64,000 bases of DNA from Siminovitchia fordii DSM 16014 = CIP 108821 (GCF_000374565.1 NZ_KB894685.1:410221-474220), one strand, 5' to 3'. Counted from the first letter of the stretch, positions 46,373 to 58,113 are shown. The notes: generated from the letters alone by a model not told the origin. Made by a program: numbers and translations.

Positions 46373-46627
46373 TTAAAAAAAAGCCGATCTGTATAAGGTA
46401 TTCAAGAACAGATGAATCCCGGCATAAGCACCCAAACTTACCATAGTAATGAAAATAGTAGTCTTATTGGATTTGACTATCATTCTTGCAAGCAAAAAGG
46501 CAAGATAAAAAAACACCGAAAACAAAATGACCTTAGCAAGAATATGGTCACGCCCCGACAGCCATTCAACGAGTGTAAAGCCGCTCCAGACCATCAACTG
46601 CAATATGAGTGCCACATATTTTTTCAT
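46373..46627 (-). CDS. Small membrane protein, unknown
   Basis: An 84-residue protein with three membrane helices (KYVALILQLMVWSGFTLVEW; ILAKVILFSVFFYLAFLLA; FITMVSLGAYAGIHLFLN). No family recognised. The ATG at 46627 follows GGTGACATGTCC; the frame is open 31 codons further. Confidence 0.6.
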   Translation of the reverse strand: MKKYVALILQLMVWSGFTLVEWLSGRDHILAKVILFSVFFYLAFLLARMIVKSNKTTIFITMVSLGAYAGIHLFLNTLYRSAFF

Positions 46628-46708
46628 GGACATGTCACCAACTTTGCGGATATAAAATGCTCCTATAATAATAATATGCACTTCCAAGAAAAATTTAAAC
46701 CTTTCATA

Positions 46709-46750
46709 TGAAAAACCCATGAAACTTCAACGTGAAGTTCCATGGGTTGT
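46709..46750 (-). terminator. Intrinsic terminator of the pdh operon
   Basis: A long stem, AACCCATGGAACTTCACG against its near-complement, with a U-tract on the minus strand just after the pdhD stop. Confidence 0.85.
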
Positions 46751-46762
46751 TATAAAAAATCA

Positions 46763-48172
46763 TTATTTGATGATATGAATCGGCGTTCCTAAAGCAACTT
46801 CTGCTGCTTCCATCGTCATTTCTCCCAATGTCGGATGTGCATGGATGGTCATTGCCACATCTTCCGCTGTCATGCCTGCCTCGATGGCAAGCCCGATTTC
46901 AGCAATCATATCGGAAGCATTGGCTCCTGCAATCTGTCCACCAATGATTAAACCGTCCTCTTTGCGTGTAATCAACTTGACAAATCCATCTGTTTCATTG
47001 AGCGCCAATGCACGGCCGTTTGCAGCAAACGGAAATCTGGCTGCTTCAATTTCAATGCCTTCTTCTTTTGCTTGTTGTTCGGAATATCCGACAGATGCTA
47101 ATTCAGGCTCTGAAAAGACGACTGCCGGTATGCCTATATAATCGACTTCAGAGGATTGTCCCGCAATGACTTCTGCAGCAATTTTACCTTCATAAGAAGC
47201 TTTGTGTGCAAGTTTAGGTCCATCGACAATATCACCGATCGCAAAGATGCTTGGAACATTTGATCTGAGCTGTTTGTCGACTTCGATAAGCCCTTTATCA
47301 TCTATTTTAACCCCGACTTGTTCAAGGCCGAGCTCGTCTGTATTAGGCTTTCTTCCTACTGTCACCAAAACATAATCCGCTTCTATGGTTTGCTCTTCAC
47401 CTTTGGCAGAATACGTTACTTTTACTCCTTGTTCCGTCTCTTCGACGCCTTTTGCCTCTGCATTGGTAACAACATTAACATTTTTCTTTTTCAAGTTGCG
47501 TTTGACAAGAGCAGTCATTTGCTTCTCGAATCCGCCAAGAATATCTTTTGTTCCCTCAATGATCGTCACTTCAGTACCGAAATTCGCATAAGTAGACCCT
47601 AGTTCGACACCGACATAACCTCCACCGATTACTACCAGGCGTTTTGGAAGCTCGTCAAGGTTGAGCGCCCCTGTTGAATCGAGGATGCGTTTTGAATATT
47701 TAAAGCCTGGAATCTCAACAGGACGGGATCCGGTTGCGATAATGGCATGCTTGAATGTGTATGTTTGTGCGGAGTTTTCATCCATCACACGAATGCTGTT
47801 TTCATCGACGAAATAGGCTTCGCCTTTTACAATGTCGACCTTATTTCCTTTTAATAGCCCTTCGACACCGCCGGTAAGTTTATTTACTACTCCGGATTTC
47901 CATTCTTGGACTTTACCAAAGTCAAGGGTAACATTTTCCGCTTTGATTCCGATGTCTTCAGAGTTCTGGGCTTCGTGGAAACGGTGGGAAGCTGAAATTA
48001 GAGCCTTTGAAGGAATACATCCTACATTCAGGCAAACTCCTCCCAATTCCCCCTTCTCAACAATCGTCACTTTTTGACCAAGCTGTGCTGCCCGAATTGC
48101 AGCCACATAACCGCCAGGTCCGGCACCAATTACAATCGTGTCTGTCTCAATTGGAAAATCTCCTACTACCAT
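46763..48172 (-). CDS. pdhD: Dihydrolipoyl dehydrogenase (E3)
   Basis: Re-oxidises the lipoyl group of the pyruvate dehydrogenase complex and passes electrons to NAD via FAD. 469 residues: [20 protein letters not shown] motif, redox pair [29 protein letters not shown] motif and the C-terminal AHPTLGE catalytic histidine motif. Its ribosome site GGAGGCG lies in the last codons of pdhC. Confidence 0.97.
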   Translation of the reverse strand: MVVGDFPIETDTIVIGAGPGGYVAAIRAAQLGQKVTIVEKGELGGVCLNVGCIPSKALISASHRFHEAQNSEDIGIKAENVTLDFGKVQEWKSGVVNKLTGGVEGLLKGNKVDIVKGEAYFVDENSIRVMDENSAQTYTFKHAIIATGSRPVEIPGFKYSKRILDSTGALNLDELPKRLVVIGGGYVGVELGSTYANFGTEVTIIEGTKDILGGFEKQMTALVKRNLKKKNVNVVTNAEAKGVEETEQGVKVTYSAKGEEQTIEADYVLVTVGRKPNTDELGLEQVGVKIDDKGLIEVDKQLRSNVPSIFAIGDIVDGPKLAHKASYEGKIAAEVIAGQSSEVDYIGIPAVVFSEPELASVGYSEQQAKEEGIEIEAARFPFAANGRALALNETDGFVKLITRKEDGLIIGGQIAGANASDMIAEIGLAIEAGMTAEDVAMTIHAHPTLGEMTMEAAEVALGTPIHIIK

Positions 48173-48175
48173 ACT

Positions 48176-49519
48176 TTACGCCTCCATTAGTAAAAGTTCG
48201 GGATCACTTAACAGCCTCTTGATGTGATTTAATGCCTGTTGTGCAGTAGCGCCGTCAATAATCCGATGATCAAAGCTCAATGATAATGCTAACACAGGTG
48301 CGGCAACAATTTCACCATTTTTCACTACCGGTTTTTCCGCGATTCGTCCGATTCCAAGAATGGCAGTTTCCGGGTGATTGATGACCGGTGTGAACCACTG
48401 GCCGCCGGCGGAACCGATATTCGTGATTGTGCAGGAACCGCCACTCATTTCATTCGGGCTTAATTTTCCTGTTCTAGCTTTATCTGCCAATTCATTGATT
48501 TCTTTTGAAATTGTAAAAACTGATTTGGAGTCCGCGCGCTTGACAACCGGAACAAGCAAACCTCTTTCCGTATCAGCAGCAATTCCAATATTGTAGTAAT
48601 GCTTTTGAATGATTTCCTCTTTTTCATCATCCACAGATGTGTTCAATGCAGGATATTCACGTAGTGCACTTACCAATGCTTTTACCACGTATGGAAGATA
48701 AGTAAGCTTGATATCCTTTTCTGCCGCAATCCCTTTGAACTTCTTACGGTGTGCAACGAGTTCTGTTACATCGACTTCATCCATGAGAGTAACATGTGGT
48801 GCGGTATGTTTAGAGTTGACCATCGCCTTTGCGATCGCCTTTCTGATGCCATTCATTTTCTCTCTTGTTTCTGGATAGTCGCCTTCTGGAACAACAGGAG
48901 CTTTCTTCTGCTGTTTCTCCTCTTGTTTCGGTGTTTCCTGCGCTTCGGCTGAGACTTCTTTTTTAGCTGGAGCTTTTAAGTATTCATCGATGTCAGACTT
49001 TAAAATCCGTCCATTTTTTCCAGAACCGTTGACTCCTTGGATGTTCACATTTTTCTCACGTGCATATTTTCTGACTGAAGGCATGGCAATAACTCTTTTG
49101 TCTGAAGCTTCTTCCTCTTTCACTTCAGGCTGATCTCCGGCTCCGGTCGTCTTTTTCTCCTGCTCAGCCTCTACCTTTACTTCCTCTTTATCGATATCTT
49201 GACCTGATTCAGCTGCTGATTGAACATCTGCCTCTGTTTCATCTTCACCATGGCTTCCTTTAAATTGAAGGTCTTCATATCCAGGTGCATCAAACTTGAT
49301 AAGCACGTCACCGACGACAGCCGTCTCACCTTCTTGAACTAGAATCTCTTCGACTGTTCCGGCAACTGGAGAAGGTATTTCAACCACTGCCTTATCATTT
49401 TGAACTTCACATAAAACATCATCTTCTTCTACTTTTTTGCCTGGTTCAACGAACCATTTCACAATCTCGCCTTCGTGAATTCCTTCACCGATGTCAGGCA
49501 GCCTAAATTGAAATGACAA
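48176..49519 (-). CDS. pdhC: Dihydrolipoyllysine acetyltransferase (E2)
   Basis: The core of the pyruvate dehydrogenase complex, moving acetyl groups to coenzyme A. 447 residues: one lipoyl domain (1-78; lysine in [12 protein letters not shown]), an acidic linker (85-140), a peripheral-subunit-binding domain (about 145-180; [15 protein letters not shown]), an A/K/Q-rich linker, and the catalytic domain with [11 protein letters not shown] (HxxxDG). TTG start behind GGAGGGTGAAATACA. Unusually, 146 bp with a palindromic repeat separates it from pdhB. Confidence 0.96.
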   Translation of the reverse strand: MSFQFRLPDIGEGIHEGEIVKWFVEPGKKVEEDDVLCEVQNDKAVVEIPSPVAGTVEEILVQEGETAVVGDVLIKFDAPGYEDLQFKGSHGEDETEADVQSAAESGQDIDKEEVKVEAEQEKKTTGAGDQPEVKEEEASDKRVIAMPSVRKYAREKNVNIQGVNGSGKNGRILKSDIDEYLKAPAKKEVSAEAQETPKQEEKQQKKAPVVPEGDYPETREKMNGIRKAIAKAMVNSKHTAPHVTLMDEVDVTELVAHRKKFKGIAAEKDIKLTYLPYVVKALVSALREYPALNTSVDDEKEEIIQKHYYNIGIAADTERGLLVPVVKRADSKSVFTISKEINELADKARTGKLSPNEMSGGSCTITNIGSAGGQWFTPVINHPETAILGIGRIAEKPVVKNGEIVAAPVLALSLSFDHRIIDGATAQQALNHIKRLLSDPELLLMEA

Positions 49520-49550
49520 TGTATTTCACCCTCCTGTTAAACGTTATTTC

Positions 49551-49665
49551 GTCCAGCGCCTATCGACTAGCAGACTTCGCGCCTCCTCCTACGATAAGTC
49601 AACCTTTATCTCTCCGGAGACACTTCAGTCTGTACGTCGATGAACAGGCGCTCGCGCTTTTGTTT
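49551..49665. repeat. Dispersed palindromic element, copy C, inside the pdh operon
   Basis: Left end CAGCGCCTATCGACTAGCAG, right end GTCTGTACGTCGATGAACAG then GCGCTCGCGCTTTTG; the ends are imperfect inverted repeats. An inner part holds GCGCCTCCTCCTACGATAAG and CTCTCCGGAGA. It fills nearly the whole pdhB-pdhC gap. Confidence 0.75.
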
Positions 49666-50643
49666 TTAAAATTCAAGCACTTTTTTTGCAGTTTCCATTA
49701 TATCCTTGTGGTTCGGAAGCCAAACCGGTTCCGCCTGTGAGAAAGGATATACTGTATCCGGAGCTGTTACCCTGAGAACCGGGGCGTCAAGACTCAAAAT
49801 GGCACGATCATTGATTTCCGCCACAACATTCGCTGCAATTCCCGCTTGTTTCTGAGCTTCCTGGACAACAATTGCCCGATTTGTTTTTTCTACTGATTTG
49901 ATGATCGTTTCTATATCAAGCGGACTGATTGTGCGAAGATCGATTACCTCAACAGAGTGACCTTCTTTTTCTAGTGCCTCAGCCGCTTTTATGGAGTCAT
50001 GTACCATGGCACCGTATGTGATGATCGACAGGTCTTTCCCTTCACGTTTCACCTCTGCCTTTCCAAGCGGAAGTGTGTATTCCTCTTCAGGAACCTCCTG
50101 CCTGAAAGAGCGGTAAAGTTTCATGTGTTCCAGGAAAATGACCGGATCATTGTCACGGATGGCAGAGATCAGCAAGCCCTTCGCATCATACGGTGTTGAG
50201 GGTATAACCACTTTCAACCCCGGCTGCTGAGCCATTAAACCCTCTAAGCTGTCTGCATGCAGTTCAGGGGTATGAACGCCGCCTCCAAAAGGCGAACGGA
50301 TCGTAATCGGCGCATGATAAGAGCCCCCTGTCCGATAACGCCAGCGTGCCATTTGTCCGCTGATGGAGTCCATCACTTCATAGACAAACCCGAAAAACTG
50401 GATTTCCGGAACCGGGCGGAACCCCTGAGTCGCAAGACCGATTGCAAGACCACCAATACCGGATTCGGCTAAAGGAGTGTCAAATACACGCTCTTCTCCA
50501 AATTCTTTTTGCAACCCTTCAGTCGCGCGGAAAACGCCGCCGTTCACCCCTACGTCTTCCCCAAACACAAGGACGTTTTCATCATTGCGCAGCTCGGTGC
50601 GAAGCGCGTCAGTTATAGCTTGAATCATAGTCATTTGCGCCAT
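49666..50643 (-). CDS. pdhB: Pyruvate dehydrogenase E1 beta subunit
   Basis: Forms the thiamine-diphosphate E1 heterotetramer with PdhA. 325 residues, starting [18 protein letters not shown] as in other bacilli; [15 protein letters not shown] and [11 protein letters not shown] are conserved. The C-terminal transketolase half has [14 protein letters not shown] a few bases after the pdhA stop, with AAGGAG inside the pdhA end. Confidence 0.97.
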   Translation of the reverse strand: MAQMTMIQAITDALRTELRNDENVLVFGEDVGVNGGVFRATEGLQKEFGEERVFDTPLAESGIGGLAIGLATQGFRPVPEIQFFGFVYEVMDSISGQMARWRYRTGGSYHAPITIRSPFGGGVHTPELHADSLEGLMAQQPGLKVVIPSTPYDAKGLLISAIRDNDPVIFLEHMKLYRSFRQEVPEEEYTLPLGKAEVKREGKDLSIITYGAMVHDSIKAAEALEKEGHSVEVIDLRTISPLDIETIIKSVEKTNRAIVVQEAQKQAGIAANVVAEINDRAILSLDAPVLRVTAPDTVYPFSQAEPVWLPNHKDIMETAKKVLEF

Positions 50644-50646
50644 GGC

Positions 50647-52158
<1,512 letters not shown>

Positions 52159-52190
52159 CAAAAAAAGGACGATCCATTCGTCCCCTAAAG
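52159..52190 (-). terminator. Intrinsic terminator of ykyA
   Basis: Stem GGACGA/TCGTCC, 5-nt loop, seven U on the minus strand. Confidence 0.88.
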
Positions 52191-52200
52191 TCGTGCAGCG

Positions 52201-52842
52201 CTAATCATTGATGATGCCTGCCTCTTTATAAAGTTTTTCTTTCTCTTCATTAAATTCTTCTGTAAATTTGTTGAACTCTTCACTAGCCGCCAGAACCTCT
52301 TCCTGTACTTTGTTGGCAGCCTCTATCTGAGCTTCCAAGTTTTCCAGCTTCAATTCTTTGTCTTTCATCAATTCATAAATCTTACGGTCTTCTTTGATTA
52401 CTTTCTTATAAGCTTCGACAAGCAGCTCGTGGCTTTCGTAACGCTGAATCATTAACTTTTGCAGTTCTTTCGCTTTTCCCCTTAACTGATCGTCCTTCAG
52501 TTTATCGATTAAATTATCGATTTTGTCGAATTCTTTTTTGGAGGCTGACATCGCTTTTTCCTCTTTGGCTAAAAGTTCCTCACGTTTATCTAAATTGGCA
52601 AGCGCCTTATCGGATAGTGAAGTGATCTCATCGAACTTTTTCATACCCAATTGCATGATGTCATCAAACAGCTTCTTTTCTTCTTCTTCCAGTTTCATCA
52701 AAGGCTTTTGCTGCTTTTCAAAGTCTTTTTCCAATACGACTGTCTCTTCAAGGCTCTTATGTATTTGCTCTTCCGGACTTCCGCATGCTGAAAGGAGAGT
52801 TGCGGATGCAAGCAATATTGCAGCTAAATGACGTTTCTTCAC
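52201..52842 (-). CDS. ykyA: YkyA family cell-wall-binding lipoprotein
   Basis: A 213-residue lipoprotein (signal, lipobox LLSAC). The rest is almost wholly alpha-helical coiled coil rich in K, E and L. It matches the YkyA family and its place between def and pdhA as in B. subtilis; function unknown. GTG start at 52842 behind GGGAGGAATATCG. Divergent from def. Confidence 0.85.
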   Translation of the reverse strand: MKKRHLAAILLASATLLSACGSPEEQIHKSLEETVVLEKDFEKQQKPLMKLEEEEKKLFDDIMQLGMKKFDEITSLSDKALANLDKREELLAKEEKAMSASKKEFDKIDNLIDKLKDDQLRGKAKELQKLMIQRYESHELLVEAYKKVIKEDRKIYELMKDKELKLENLEAQIEAANKVQEEVLAASEEFNKFTEEFNEEKEKLYKEAGIIND

Positions 52843-52866
52843 CGATATTCCTCCCATCAATACCAT

Positions 52867-53230
52867 AGTTTCTACTATAAAGGGAGAAAAAGGAATTTAC
52901 AACCGGCGATATTTAACTGAGAGGAATGAATGTTTATTAAGTCCTTATTTAAAGTAGGTATAATGCCATTTCATTTTAACGGACAGAGGGTCCGAGACCG
53001 AAAGCTTCAAAGCAATATTAAATACATTGCGTGTTCCTTTGTCTCTAAGTCATAAGCTATATTTTGGAACCATCGCCCCAAAAACAAGCAACCATCAAAA
53101 ATTGATAAACGGAAGATCTACATGACAGCCATTGTACCGTCACAGGGAATCAGTTATTTCTAAGGCGCTTACGCATTTCTTTCTTTTAACATTTTTGGTA
53201 AACTGATTTTTACAAGATACATTTCAGGAG
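52867..53230. other. Divergent ykyA-def intergenic region
   Basis: About 370 bp without a gene. AAGGCGCTTACGC near 53162 resembles the right end of the palindromic element family, but no matching left end was found. No firm promoter could be picked. Confidence 0.35.
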
Positions 53231-53238
53231 GAAATACG

Positions 53239-53793
53239 ATGCTGCTTATGAAAGATATTATTCGGGATGGGCATCCCACTTTAAGAGAAGTTGCAAAAGA
53301 AGTACCGCTTCCGCCCGCTCCCGCTGACATAGAAACATTAAAGAAAATGGAGGAATTCCTAAAAAACAGCCAAGATCCGGTTATCAGTGAAAAATACGGC
53401 CTGCGCGGCGGAGTCGGGCTTGCCGCCCCCCAAATTAATGTTTCCAAGAGAATGTTTTCGATGCGTGTAACTGATGATAAAGGAAAGGAATACAATTATT
53501 CGTTCATTAATCCGAAAATTGTCAGCCATTCAGTTGAAAAATCTTATTTGTCATCAGGCGAAGGATGCCTTTCAGTTGATCGAAATATACCTGGATATGT
53601 AGTTCGGCATGCAAGAGTTACTGTAAAAGGCTATAACGCGAAAGGCGAGGAAATAAAACTTCGTTTGCGGGGCCTCCCGGCCATCGTCTTCCAGCACGAA
53701 CTGGATCACTTGAACGGCGTTATGTTTTACGACCACATCGACCCAAAAAACCCATTCCAACTGAAAGAAGATGCAACTCCTATCGAAAATTAA
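53239..53793 (+). CDS. def: Peptide deformylase
   Basis: Removes the formyl group from the N-terminal methionine of new proteins. 184 residues, class II (Gram-positive) deformylase. All three metal motifs are present: GVGLAAPQI (58-66), EGCLS (108-112; Cys ligand) and QHELDH (152-157; two His ligands and catalytic Glu). ATG behind CAGGAGGAAATACG. Positional homologue of B. subtilis ykrB (defB). Confidence 0.96.
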   Translation: MLLMKDIIRDGHPTLREVAKEVPLPPAPADIETLKKMEEFLKNSQDPVISEKYGLRGGVGLAAPQINVSKRMFSMRVTDDKGKEYNYSFINPKIVSHSVEKSYLSSGEGCLSVDRNIPGYVVRHARVTVKGYNAKGEEIKLRLRGLPAIVFQHELDHLNGVMFYDHIDPKNPFQLKEDATPIEN

Positions 53794-53814
53794 TCCGGGC
53801 CTTCCGGATTTTTT
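53793..53814 (+). terminator. Intrinsic terminator of def
   Basis: Stem ATCCGG/CCGGAT with GCCTT loop, then seven T on the plus strand; starts at the def stop codon. Confidence 0.88.
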
Positions 53815-53884
53815 TATCGTCTAAAAACTGATGTAACGCCCAGACGATAAATAACTTATTCATCACATGAAACTACTTCTGACT

Positions 53885-53968
53885 CCAGAACCTGTTCAGG
53901 TTGCATTGCGCCTCTTCTTACGATAAGTCAACATCGGCTCTGACGGAGAGACGCTTGAGCGTTTTGGT
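53885..53968. repeat. Palindromic element, copy D (partial), overlapping the end of ykrA
   Basis: GCGCCTCTTCTTACGATAAG, followed by TCAAC, matches the inner part of copy C (GCGCCTCCTCCTACGATAAG then TCAAC). Its other end, ACGCTTGAGCGTTTTG, resembles the GGCGCTTGCGCTTTTG-type right end. It supplies the last codons and stop of ykrA. Confidence 0.55.
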
Positions 53969-54758
53969 CTTTCAGCGTTTCAAAAGAGTCAGCCAGAAGG
54001 CCAACTTCTTTCAACCCATTGACAATTCCATCATATTCCACATCTGTTGTAACAAAATCGGCATGTTCTTTTACTGCATCGTGTGCATTGCCCATAGCGA
54101 TTCCGGTTCCCACTTCCCGCAGCATTTCTATATCATTCATGCCATCCCCGAATGCATACACATCTTCCATTTTGAACCCAAGCCTGCCAATCAATTGTTG
54201 GATACCTCTCGCTTTTGATCCACCTTTCGGAACAATGTCGAGGGAAAGTTCATGCCACCTTATAAACGATACTTCTTGAATGGAGGACAAGTATCCTGCC
54301 TCATTCTCTTTAGTAAATAGGAGAGCCTGGTAAATATCTTTCTTTGTATAAAAATCCGGATCGTAATCGGGATAAGCTAATTTCAGTGTGCTCAGGCTCT
54401 TTCTGACACGCTCACTGTTTTTGGTGTTTGTTTTTAAGGTAGCCTCATTCATGTAAACAAGTGCATGCTCATGACAGTTGGCTACTTTTTCAACATCTTT
54501 CAATACCTCACTGTTTATGGGGTTTGCAGCAATCACTTCGTTCTCAAATACTACATACTGGCCATTAAAGCAGACGTAGGAGTTGATATTGAGCTCCTTA
54601 AGCAATGATGTAATCATAAAAGGAGCTCTTCCTGTTGCAATGGCTGTATAAATGCCGTTTTCTTGCAAAGTGTGGACTGCTTCCTTTGCCGATGGAGGAA
54701 GGTTTTTATCCTCGTCCAATAACGTACCATCAATGTCGAAAAAAACGATTTTTTTCAT
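53928..54758 (-). CDS. ykrA: HAD-superfamily (Cof-type) phosphatase YkrA
   Basis: A 276-residue class IIB HAD hydrolase. Motif I is FFDIDGTLLDED with nucleophile Asp and acid/base Asp; motif II is ATGRAP; the motif III lysine is in KGGSKARGIQQL; motif IV is FGDGMNDIEML. Substrate unknown. ATG at 54758 with only a weak GGTTGGAT upstream; the frame is open 44 codons further but loses similarity. The last ~20 residues (FETLKDQNAQASLRQSRC) fall in the palindromic element and look acquired. Confidence 0.88.
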   Translation of the reverse strand: MKKIVFFDIDGTLLDEDKNLPPSAKEAVHTLQENGIYTAIATGRAPFMITSLLKELNINSYVCFNGQYVVFENEVIAANPINSEVLKDVEKVANCHEHALVYMNEATLKTNTKNSERVRKSLSTLKLAYPDYDPDFYTKKDIYQALLFTKENEAGYLSSIQEVSFIRWHELSLDIVPKGGSKARGIQQLIGRLGFKMEDVYAFGDGMNDIEMLREVGTGIAMGNAHDAVKEHADFVTTDVEYDGIVNGLKEVGLLADSFETLKDQNAQASLRQSRC

Positions 54759-54876
54759 ATCCAACCACATCCAATTAATATTTTTTCCATTCATATCCAT
54801 GATAGTAATCCTTTTTTTCAGCATATAATAAAACAAACAAACTTGCACAAAAGAGAATTCAGTGTTCCAAGAAGCT

Positions 54877-54904
54877 TTTACTTTGGACAAAAATCGGTTA
54901 AAAT
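54877..54904 (+). promoter_or_regulatory. Possible promoter of the 23-aa ORF
   Basis: TTTACT (54877-54882), 16-bp spacer, TAAAAT (54899-54904). It would place the start of RNA about 15 nt before the ORF, which is very short. Confidence 0.3.
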
Positions 54905-54925
54905 GGATGTAAGGAGTGATTCACC

Positions 54926-54997
54926 ATGTTTAAGAAGCTAAGAAGGAAGCTTTTGAAACAATGGAAAGATTTGCTCAAGAAAAAGACAATTGCCTGA
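54926..54997 (+). CDS. Tiny cationic peptide (23 aa), unrecognised
   Basis: MFKKLRRKLLKQWKDLL followed by KKKTIA: ten Lys/Arg against one Asp, net charge about +9, with Leu, Phe and Trp spaced to form one face of an amphipathic helix. The ATG has AAGGAG 9 nt upstream. A terminator hairpin follows within 35 bp, so it looks like a complete mini-gene between divergent ykrA and rpoY. Function unknown. It could be a membrane-active peptide, a nucleic-acid binder or a leader peptide. Too short for composition tests, so coding is unproven. Confidence 0.5.
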   Translation: MFKKLRRKLLKQWKDLLKKKTIA

Positions 54998-55017
54998 TGA
55001 TTCAAATATCGCCGTTA

Positions 55018-55058
55018 ACAAACCCTCTTTTAATACAGAGGGCTTATTCTTTTATTAT
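55018..55058 (+). terminator. Terminator after the 23-aa ORF
   Basis: Stem ACCCTCT...AGAGGG(C/T) with an A/T loop, followed by TTATTCTTTTATTAT on the plus strand. Confidence 0.6.
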
Positions 55059-55167
55059 ATGTTATTCTTTTATTTAAAACCAAACATGTAAAAACATGCA
55101 TTAATTGCAGCTTTTTAATATAATAGAGAATATTGGAATTTGAACACGGAGCTAAGGAGAGAAAGTG

Positions 55168-55377
55168 ATGATTTATAAAGTGTACTATCAGGACAGCTTG
55201 ACGGAAATGCCTGTCCGGGAAAATACGAAAGTATTGTTTGTTGAAGCAGAAAGTGACCTCGCAGTACGTCGATATCTGAAAGACCGCCAAATCAATATCG
55301 AATTTATTCAAATGTTGGAAGGGCCTTATCTTGAATATGAAAAGAATAGTCCTGCCTTCAAATTGGAGAACGCATAG
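55168..55377 (+). CDS. rpoY: RNA polymerase epsilon subunit
   Basis: A 69-residue small RNAP subunit of Firmicutes (YkzG). MIYKVYYQDSLTEMPVRENT, LFVEAESDLAVRRYL and FIQMLEGPYLEYEK are the family blocks. The ATG at 55168 follows AAGGAGAGAAAGTG. It is 3 nt upstream of rnjA, the conserved rpoY-rnjA operon. Confidence 0.95.
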   Translation: MIYKVYYQDSLTEMPVRENTKVLFVEAESDLAVRRYLKDRQINIEFIQMLEGPYLEYEKNSPAFKLENA

Positions 55378-55380
55378 GAT

Positions 55381-57048
55381 ATGAAGTTTGTTAAAAATGA
55401 TCAGACGGCAGTTTTCGCCCTGGGCGGTTTGGGTGAAATCGGCAAAAACACATATGGAGTACAATTCCAGGATGAAATTATTTTGATCGATGCGGGAATA
55501 AAATTCCCAGAAGACGAGCTTCTTGGAATAGATTATGTCATCCCCGATTACACTTATATAGTCAAAAATGAAGATAAAGTGAAGGGGCTTTTTATCACGC
55601 ACGGCCACGAGGACCATATTGGGGGTATCCCTTACCTTTTGAGAGAAGTCAACATTCCTATCTATGCAGGAAAGCTTGCCATGGGCCTGATTAAAAACAA
55701 ACTTGAGGAGCATGGCCTCCTAAGAAAAACCAAGCTTTGTGAAATCAAAGAAGATGATGTCATCAAATTCAGAAAGACATCTGTCTCTTTCTTCAGGACA
55801 ACCCATAGTATCCCTGATTCGTATGGAATTGTGGTAAAAACTCCTCCTGGTAATATTGTTCATACAGGGGATTTCAAATTTGATTTTACCCCTGTAGGAG
55901 AACCGGCAAATTTGACTAAGATGGCGGAAATCGGAAAGGAAGGCGTTCTTTGTCTGATGTCCGACAGTACGAATGCGGAAGTTCCTCATTTTACAATGTC
56001 AGAGCGCAAGGTCGGGGCAAGCATTCAAGATATTTTCCGCAAGGTTGACGGTAGAATCATCTTTGCTACTTTTGCATCAAATATTCACAGATTACAGCAA
56101 GTCGCGGATGCGGCTGTAGCCAATGATAGAAAAATTGCTGTCTTCGGGAGAAGCATGGAAGCAGCAATCGAGATCGGCCAAGAACTGGGATACATCCGCG
56201 CTCCAAAGGATACATTCATTAATACTCAGCAGCTTAATAGGCTGCCTGCAAATAAGGTGACGATCCTTTGTACCGGAAGCCAAGGCGAACCAATGGCTGC
56301 ATTGTCACGCATCGCCAATGGAACGCATCGCCAAATACAGATTCAGCCTGGGGATACTGTCGTATTTTCATCCTCGCCTATTCCAGGAAATAAAAACAGC
56401 GTCAACAGGACAATCAACCTTTTATACCGTGCTGGAGCTGACGTCATTTCAGGATCGTTAAGCAATATCCATACTTCAGGTCACGGTGGCCAGGAAGAAC
56501 AGAAATTGATGCTTCGTCTCATGAAGCCAAAATTTTTCCTTCCAATCCACGGAGAATTCAGAATGCAGAAGATGCATGCACAATTGGCCGTCGACTGTGG
56601 GATTCCTGAAGAGAATTGCTTTATCATGGATAATGGAGATATCCTCGCACTCAGTTCTGATCAGGCAGATGTTGCGGGTAAAATACCGTCCGGATCTGTA
56701 TATATTGATGGAAGCGGAATCGGGGATATCGGTAATATCGTCCTTCGCGACCGCCGGATTTTATCAGAAGAAGGCCTTGTCATCGTTGTTGTGTCCATTG
56801 ACATGGATCAGTATAAAATTGCTGCAGGGCCGGATATCATTTCCCGTGGATTTGTCTACATGAGGGAATCCGGAGATTTGATCAATGAAGCCCAACGAAT
56901 GCTCACCAAACATTTAAACAAAGTGATGGACCGCAAAACAACCCAATGGTCAGAAATTAAGAATGAAATAACGGACACATTATTACCATTCTTATATGAA
57001 AGAACAAAAAGACGCCCGATGATTTTACCAATCATCATGGAAGTATAA
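55381..57048 (+). CDS. rnjA: Ribonuclease J1
   Basis: A 5'-3' exo- and endoribonuclease central to mRNA decay and rRNA processing. 555 residues: metallo-beta-lactamase motif HGHEDH (74-79), further zinc ligands in HTGDFKFD and SDSTNAE, the beta-CASP domain (about 200-370; [25 protein letters not shown]), [10 protein letters not shown] and the C-terminal domain. It starts 3 nt after rpoY. Confidence 0.98.
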   Translation: MKFVKNDQTAVFALGGLGEIGKNTYGVQFQDEIILIDAGIKFPEDELLGIDYVIPDYTYIVKNEDKVKGLFITHGHEDHIGGIPYLLREVNIPIYAGKLAMGLIKNKLEEHGLLRKTKLCEIKEDDVIKFRKTSVSFFRTTHSIPDSYGIVVKTPPGNIVHTGDFKFDFTPVGEPANLTKMAEIGKEGVLCLMSDSTNAEVPHFTMSERKVGASIQDIFRKVDGRIIFATFASNIHRLQQVADAAVANDRKIAVFGRSMEAAIEIGQELGYIRAPKDTFINTQQLNRLPANKVTILCTGSQGEPMAALSRIANGTHRQIQIQPGDTVVFSSSPIPGNKNSVNRTINLLYRAGADVISGSLSNIHTSGHGGQEEQKLMLRLMKPKFFLPIHGEFRMQKMHAQLAVDCGIPEENCFIMDNGDILALSSDQADVAGKIPSGSVYIDGSGIGDIGNIVLRDRRILSEEGLVIVVVSIDMDQYKIAAGPDIISRGFVYMRESGDLINEAQRMLTKHLNKVMDRKTTQWSEIKNEITDTLLPFLYERTKRRPMILPIIMEV

Positions 57049-57059
57049 ACAAAACCAAA

Positions 57060-57097
57060 TAAAGTGCTGCCTGCAAATTGCGGGCGGCACTTTTTAT
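57060..57097 (+). terminator. Intrinsic terminator of rpoY-rnjA
   Basis: A 13-bp stem (AAGTGCTGCCTGC with GCGGGCGGCACTT, two G-U pairs), then TTTTT on the plus strand. Confidence 0.85.
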
Positions 57098-57349
57098 ATT
57101 TGAATTTGCTTGTCAGTTGCTAGCTCTGCGATCGTGATAAATCAATTTGCCGCGAAAGACACGGGGACTTTGGCTTGGCGTCATTCCTAACCTTCACTTT
57201 TGCATTGTGGTTATACCAAAATCCTCGAGGGTAAATCCATTCTCTCGTCGGAAAAAACTTCTAAGTCACCATCGTAGTTGCTCTCACAATCATTAGCCTT
57301 TCCGGAACTAAAAATCGACCTGTATATCGCTATTCCACTTTCGCTTTTC
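57098..57349. other. Intergenic region between convergent rnjA and ktrC
   Basis: About 250 bp, no gene supported. TAGCTCTGCGATCG near 57121 and CTTTCGCTTTT near 57340 are weakly like ends of the palindromic family; not a firm call. Confidence 0.3.
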
Positions 57350-58012
57350 TTACTCAACCAAGACCTTCTTCTCAAACCGGTTGATATCTGTATCAGCCCC
57401 GATAATGATTAGAATATCGTTCAACTGAAGCGGATCATTGGCCAGTGGTGAGACGATAATTTCCTTTCCCCTTTTAATAGCTACAATATTCAAACCGTAT
57501 TTTGCCCGAATATCCAACTCCACAAGCGTATACCCAGCTAAGATATCATTAACCATCACCTCGACGATACTGTACTCCTCCGAGAGTTCAAGATAATCAA
57601 GGACATTTGTCGAAACAATATAATGTGCAATCCGCCTGCCCATATCCCTTTCAGGGTGAACAACATGGTCTGCCCCGATTTTTCGAAGGACCTTTTCGTG
57701 GTAGTCATTTTGCGCTTTAACGGTTATGTGTTCAACACCTAATTCCTTCAGAATAATCGTTGTCAGGATGCTTGATTGAATATTATCTCCAATAGCAACG
57801 ATGACATGATCAAAATTGCGTATGCCTAAACTTTTTAGAACATTCTCGTCCGTTGTGTCGGCAATGACTGCCTGCGTTGCTGTAGTAGCAAATTCGTTCA
57901 CACGATCTTCGTTCATATCGATGGCCATCACTTCCATACCCTGTTCGGTTAGGGAACGGACAATACTCCCTCCGAAACGCCCAAGGCCGATGACCGCAAA
58001 TTCTTTTTTCAA
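57350..58012 (-). CDS. ktrC: Potassium channel regulatory subunit KtrC (RCK)
   Basis: A 220-residue cytosolic RCK protein that gates a Ktr potassium channel with nucleotide or c-di-AMP binding. RCK_N (1-140) has FAVIGLGRFGGS (GxGxxG) and VKAQNDYHEKVLRKIGADHVVHPE. RCK_C (about 140-220) ends NDILIIIGADTDINRFE. The TTG at 58012 fits GGAGG spacing and the known KKEFAVIGLG start; the ATG at 58018 overlaps the site. The membrane partner is not in the window. Same place as ykqB beside rnjA. Confidence 0.9.
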   Translation of the reverse strand: MKKEFAVIGLGRFGGSIVRSLTEQGMEVMAIDMNEDRVNEFATTATQAVIADTTDENVLKSLGIRNFDHVIVAIGDNIQSSILTTIILKELGVEHITVKAQNDYHEKVLRKIGADHVVHPERDMGRRIAHYIVSTNVLDYLELSEEYSIVEVMVNDILAGYTLVELDIRAKYGLNIVAIKRGKEIIVSPLANDPLQLNDILIIIGADTDINRFEKKVLVE

Positions 58013-58113
58013 TTTCATTCCTCCACTTTCGATATGATGTCATTTTAGCATACTAGAGACCATTCACACATTAAAAACAGGGAAGTAGTATGTAAAAACT
58101 TCTCTCCGGAACC

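Noticed and set aside
55030-55713. 227-codon minus-strand ORF
   Set aside because: Fully antisense to rpoY and the start of rnjA, with no RBS or family match; a shadow frame.
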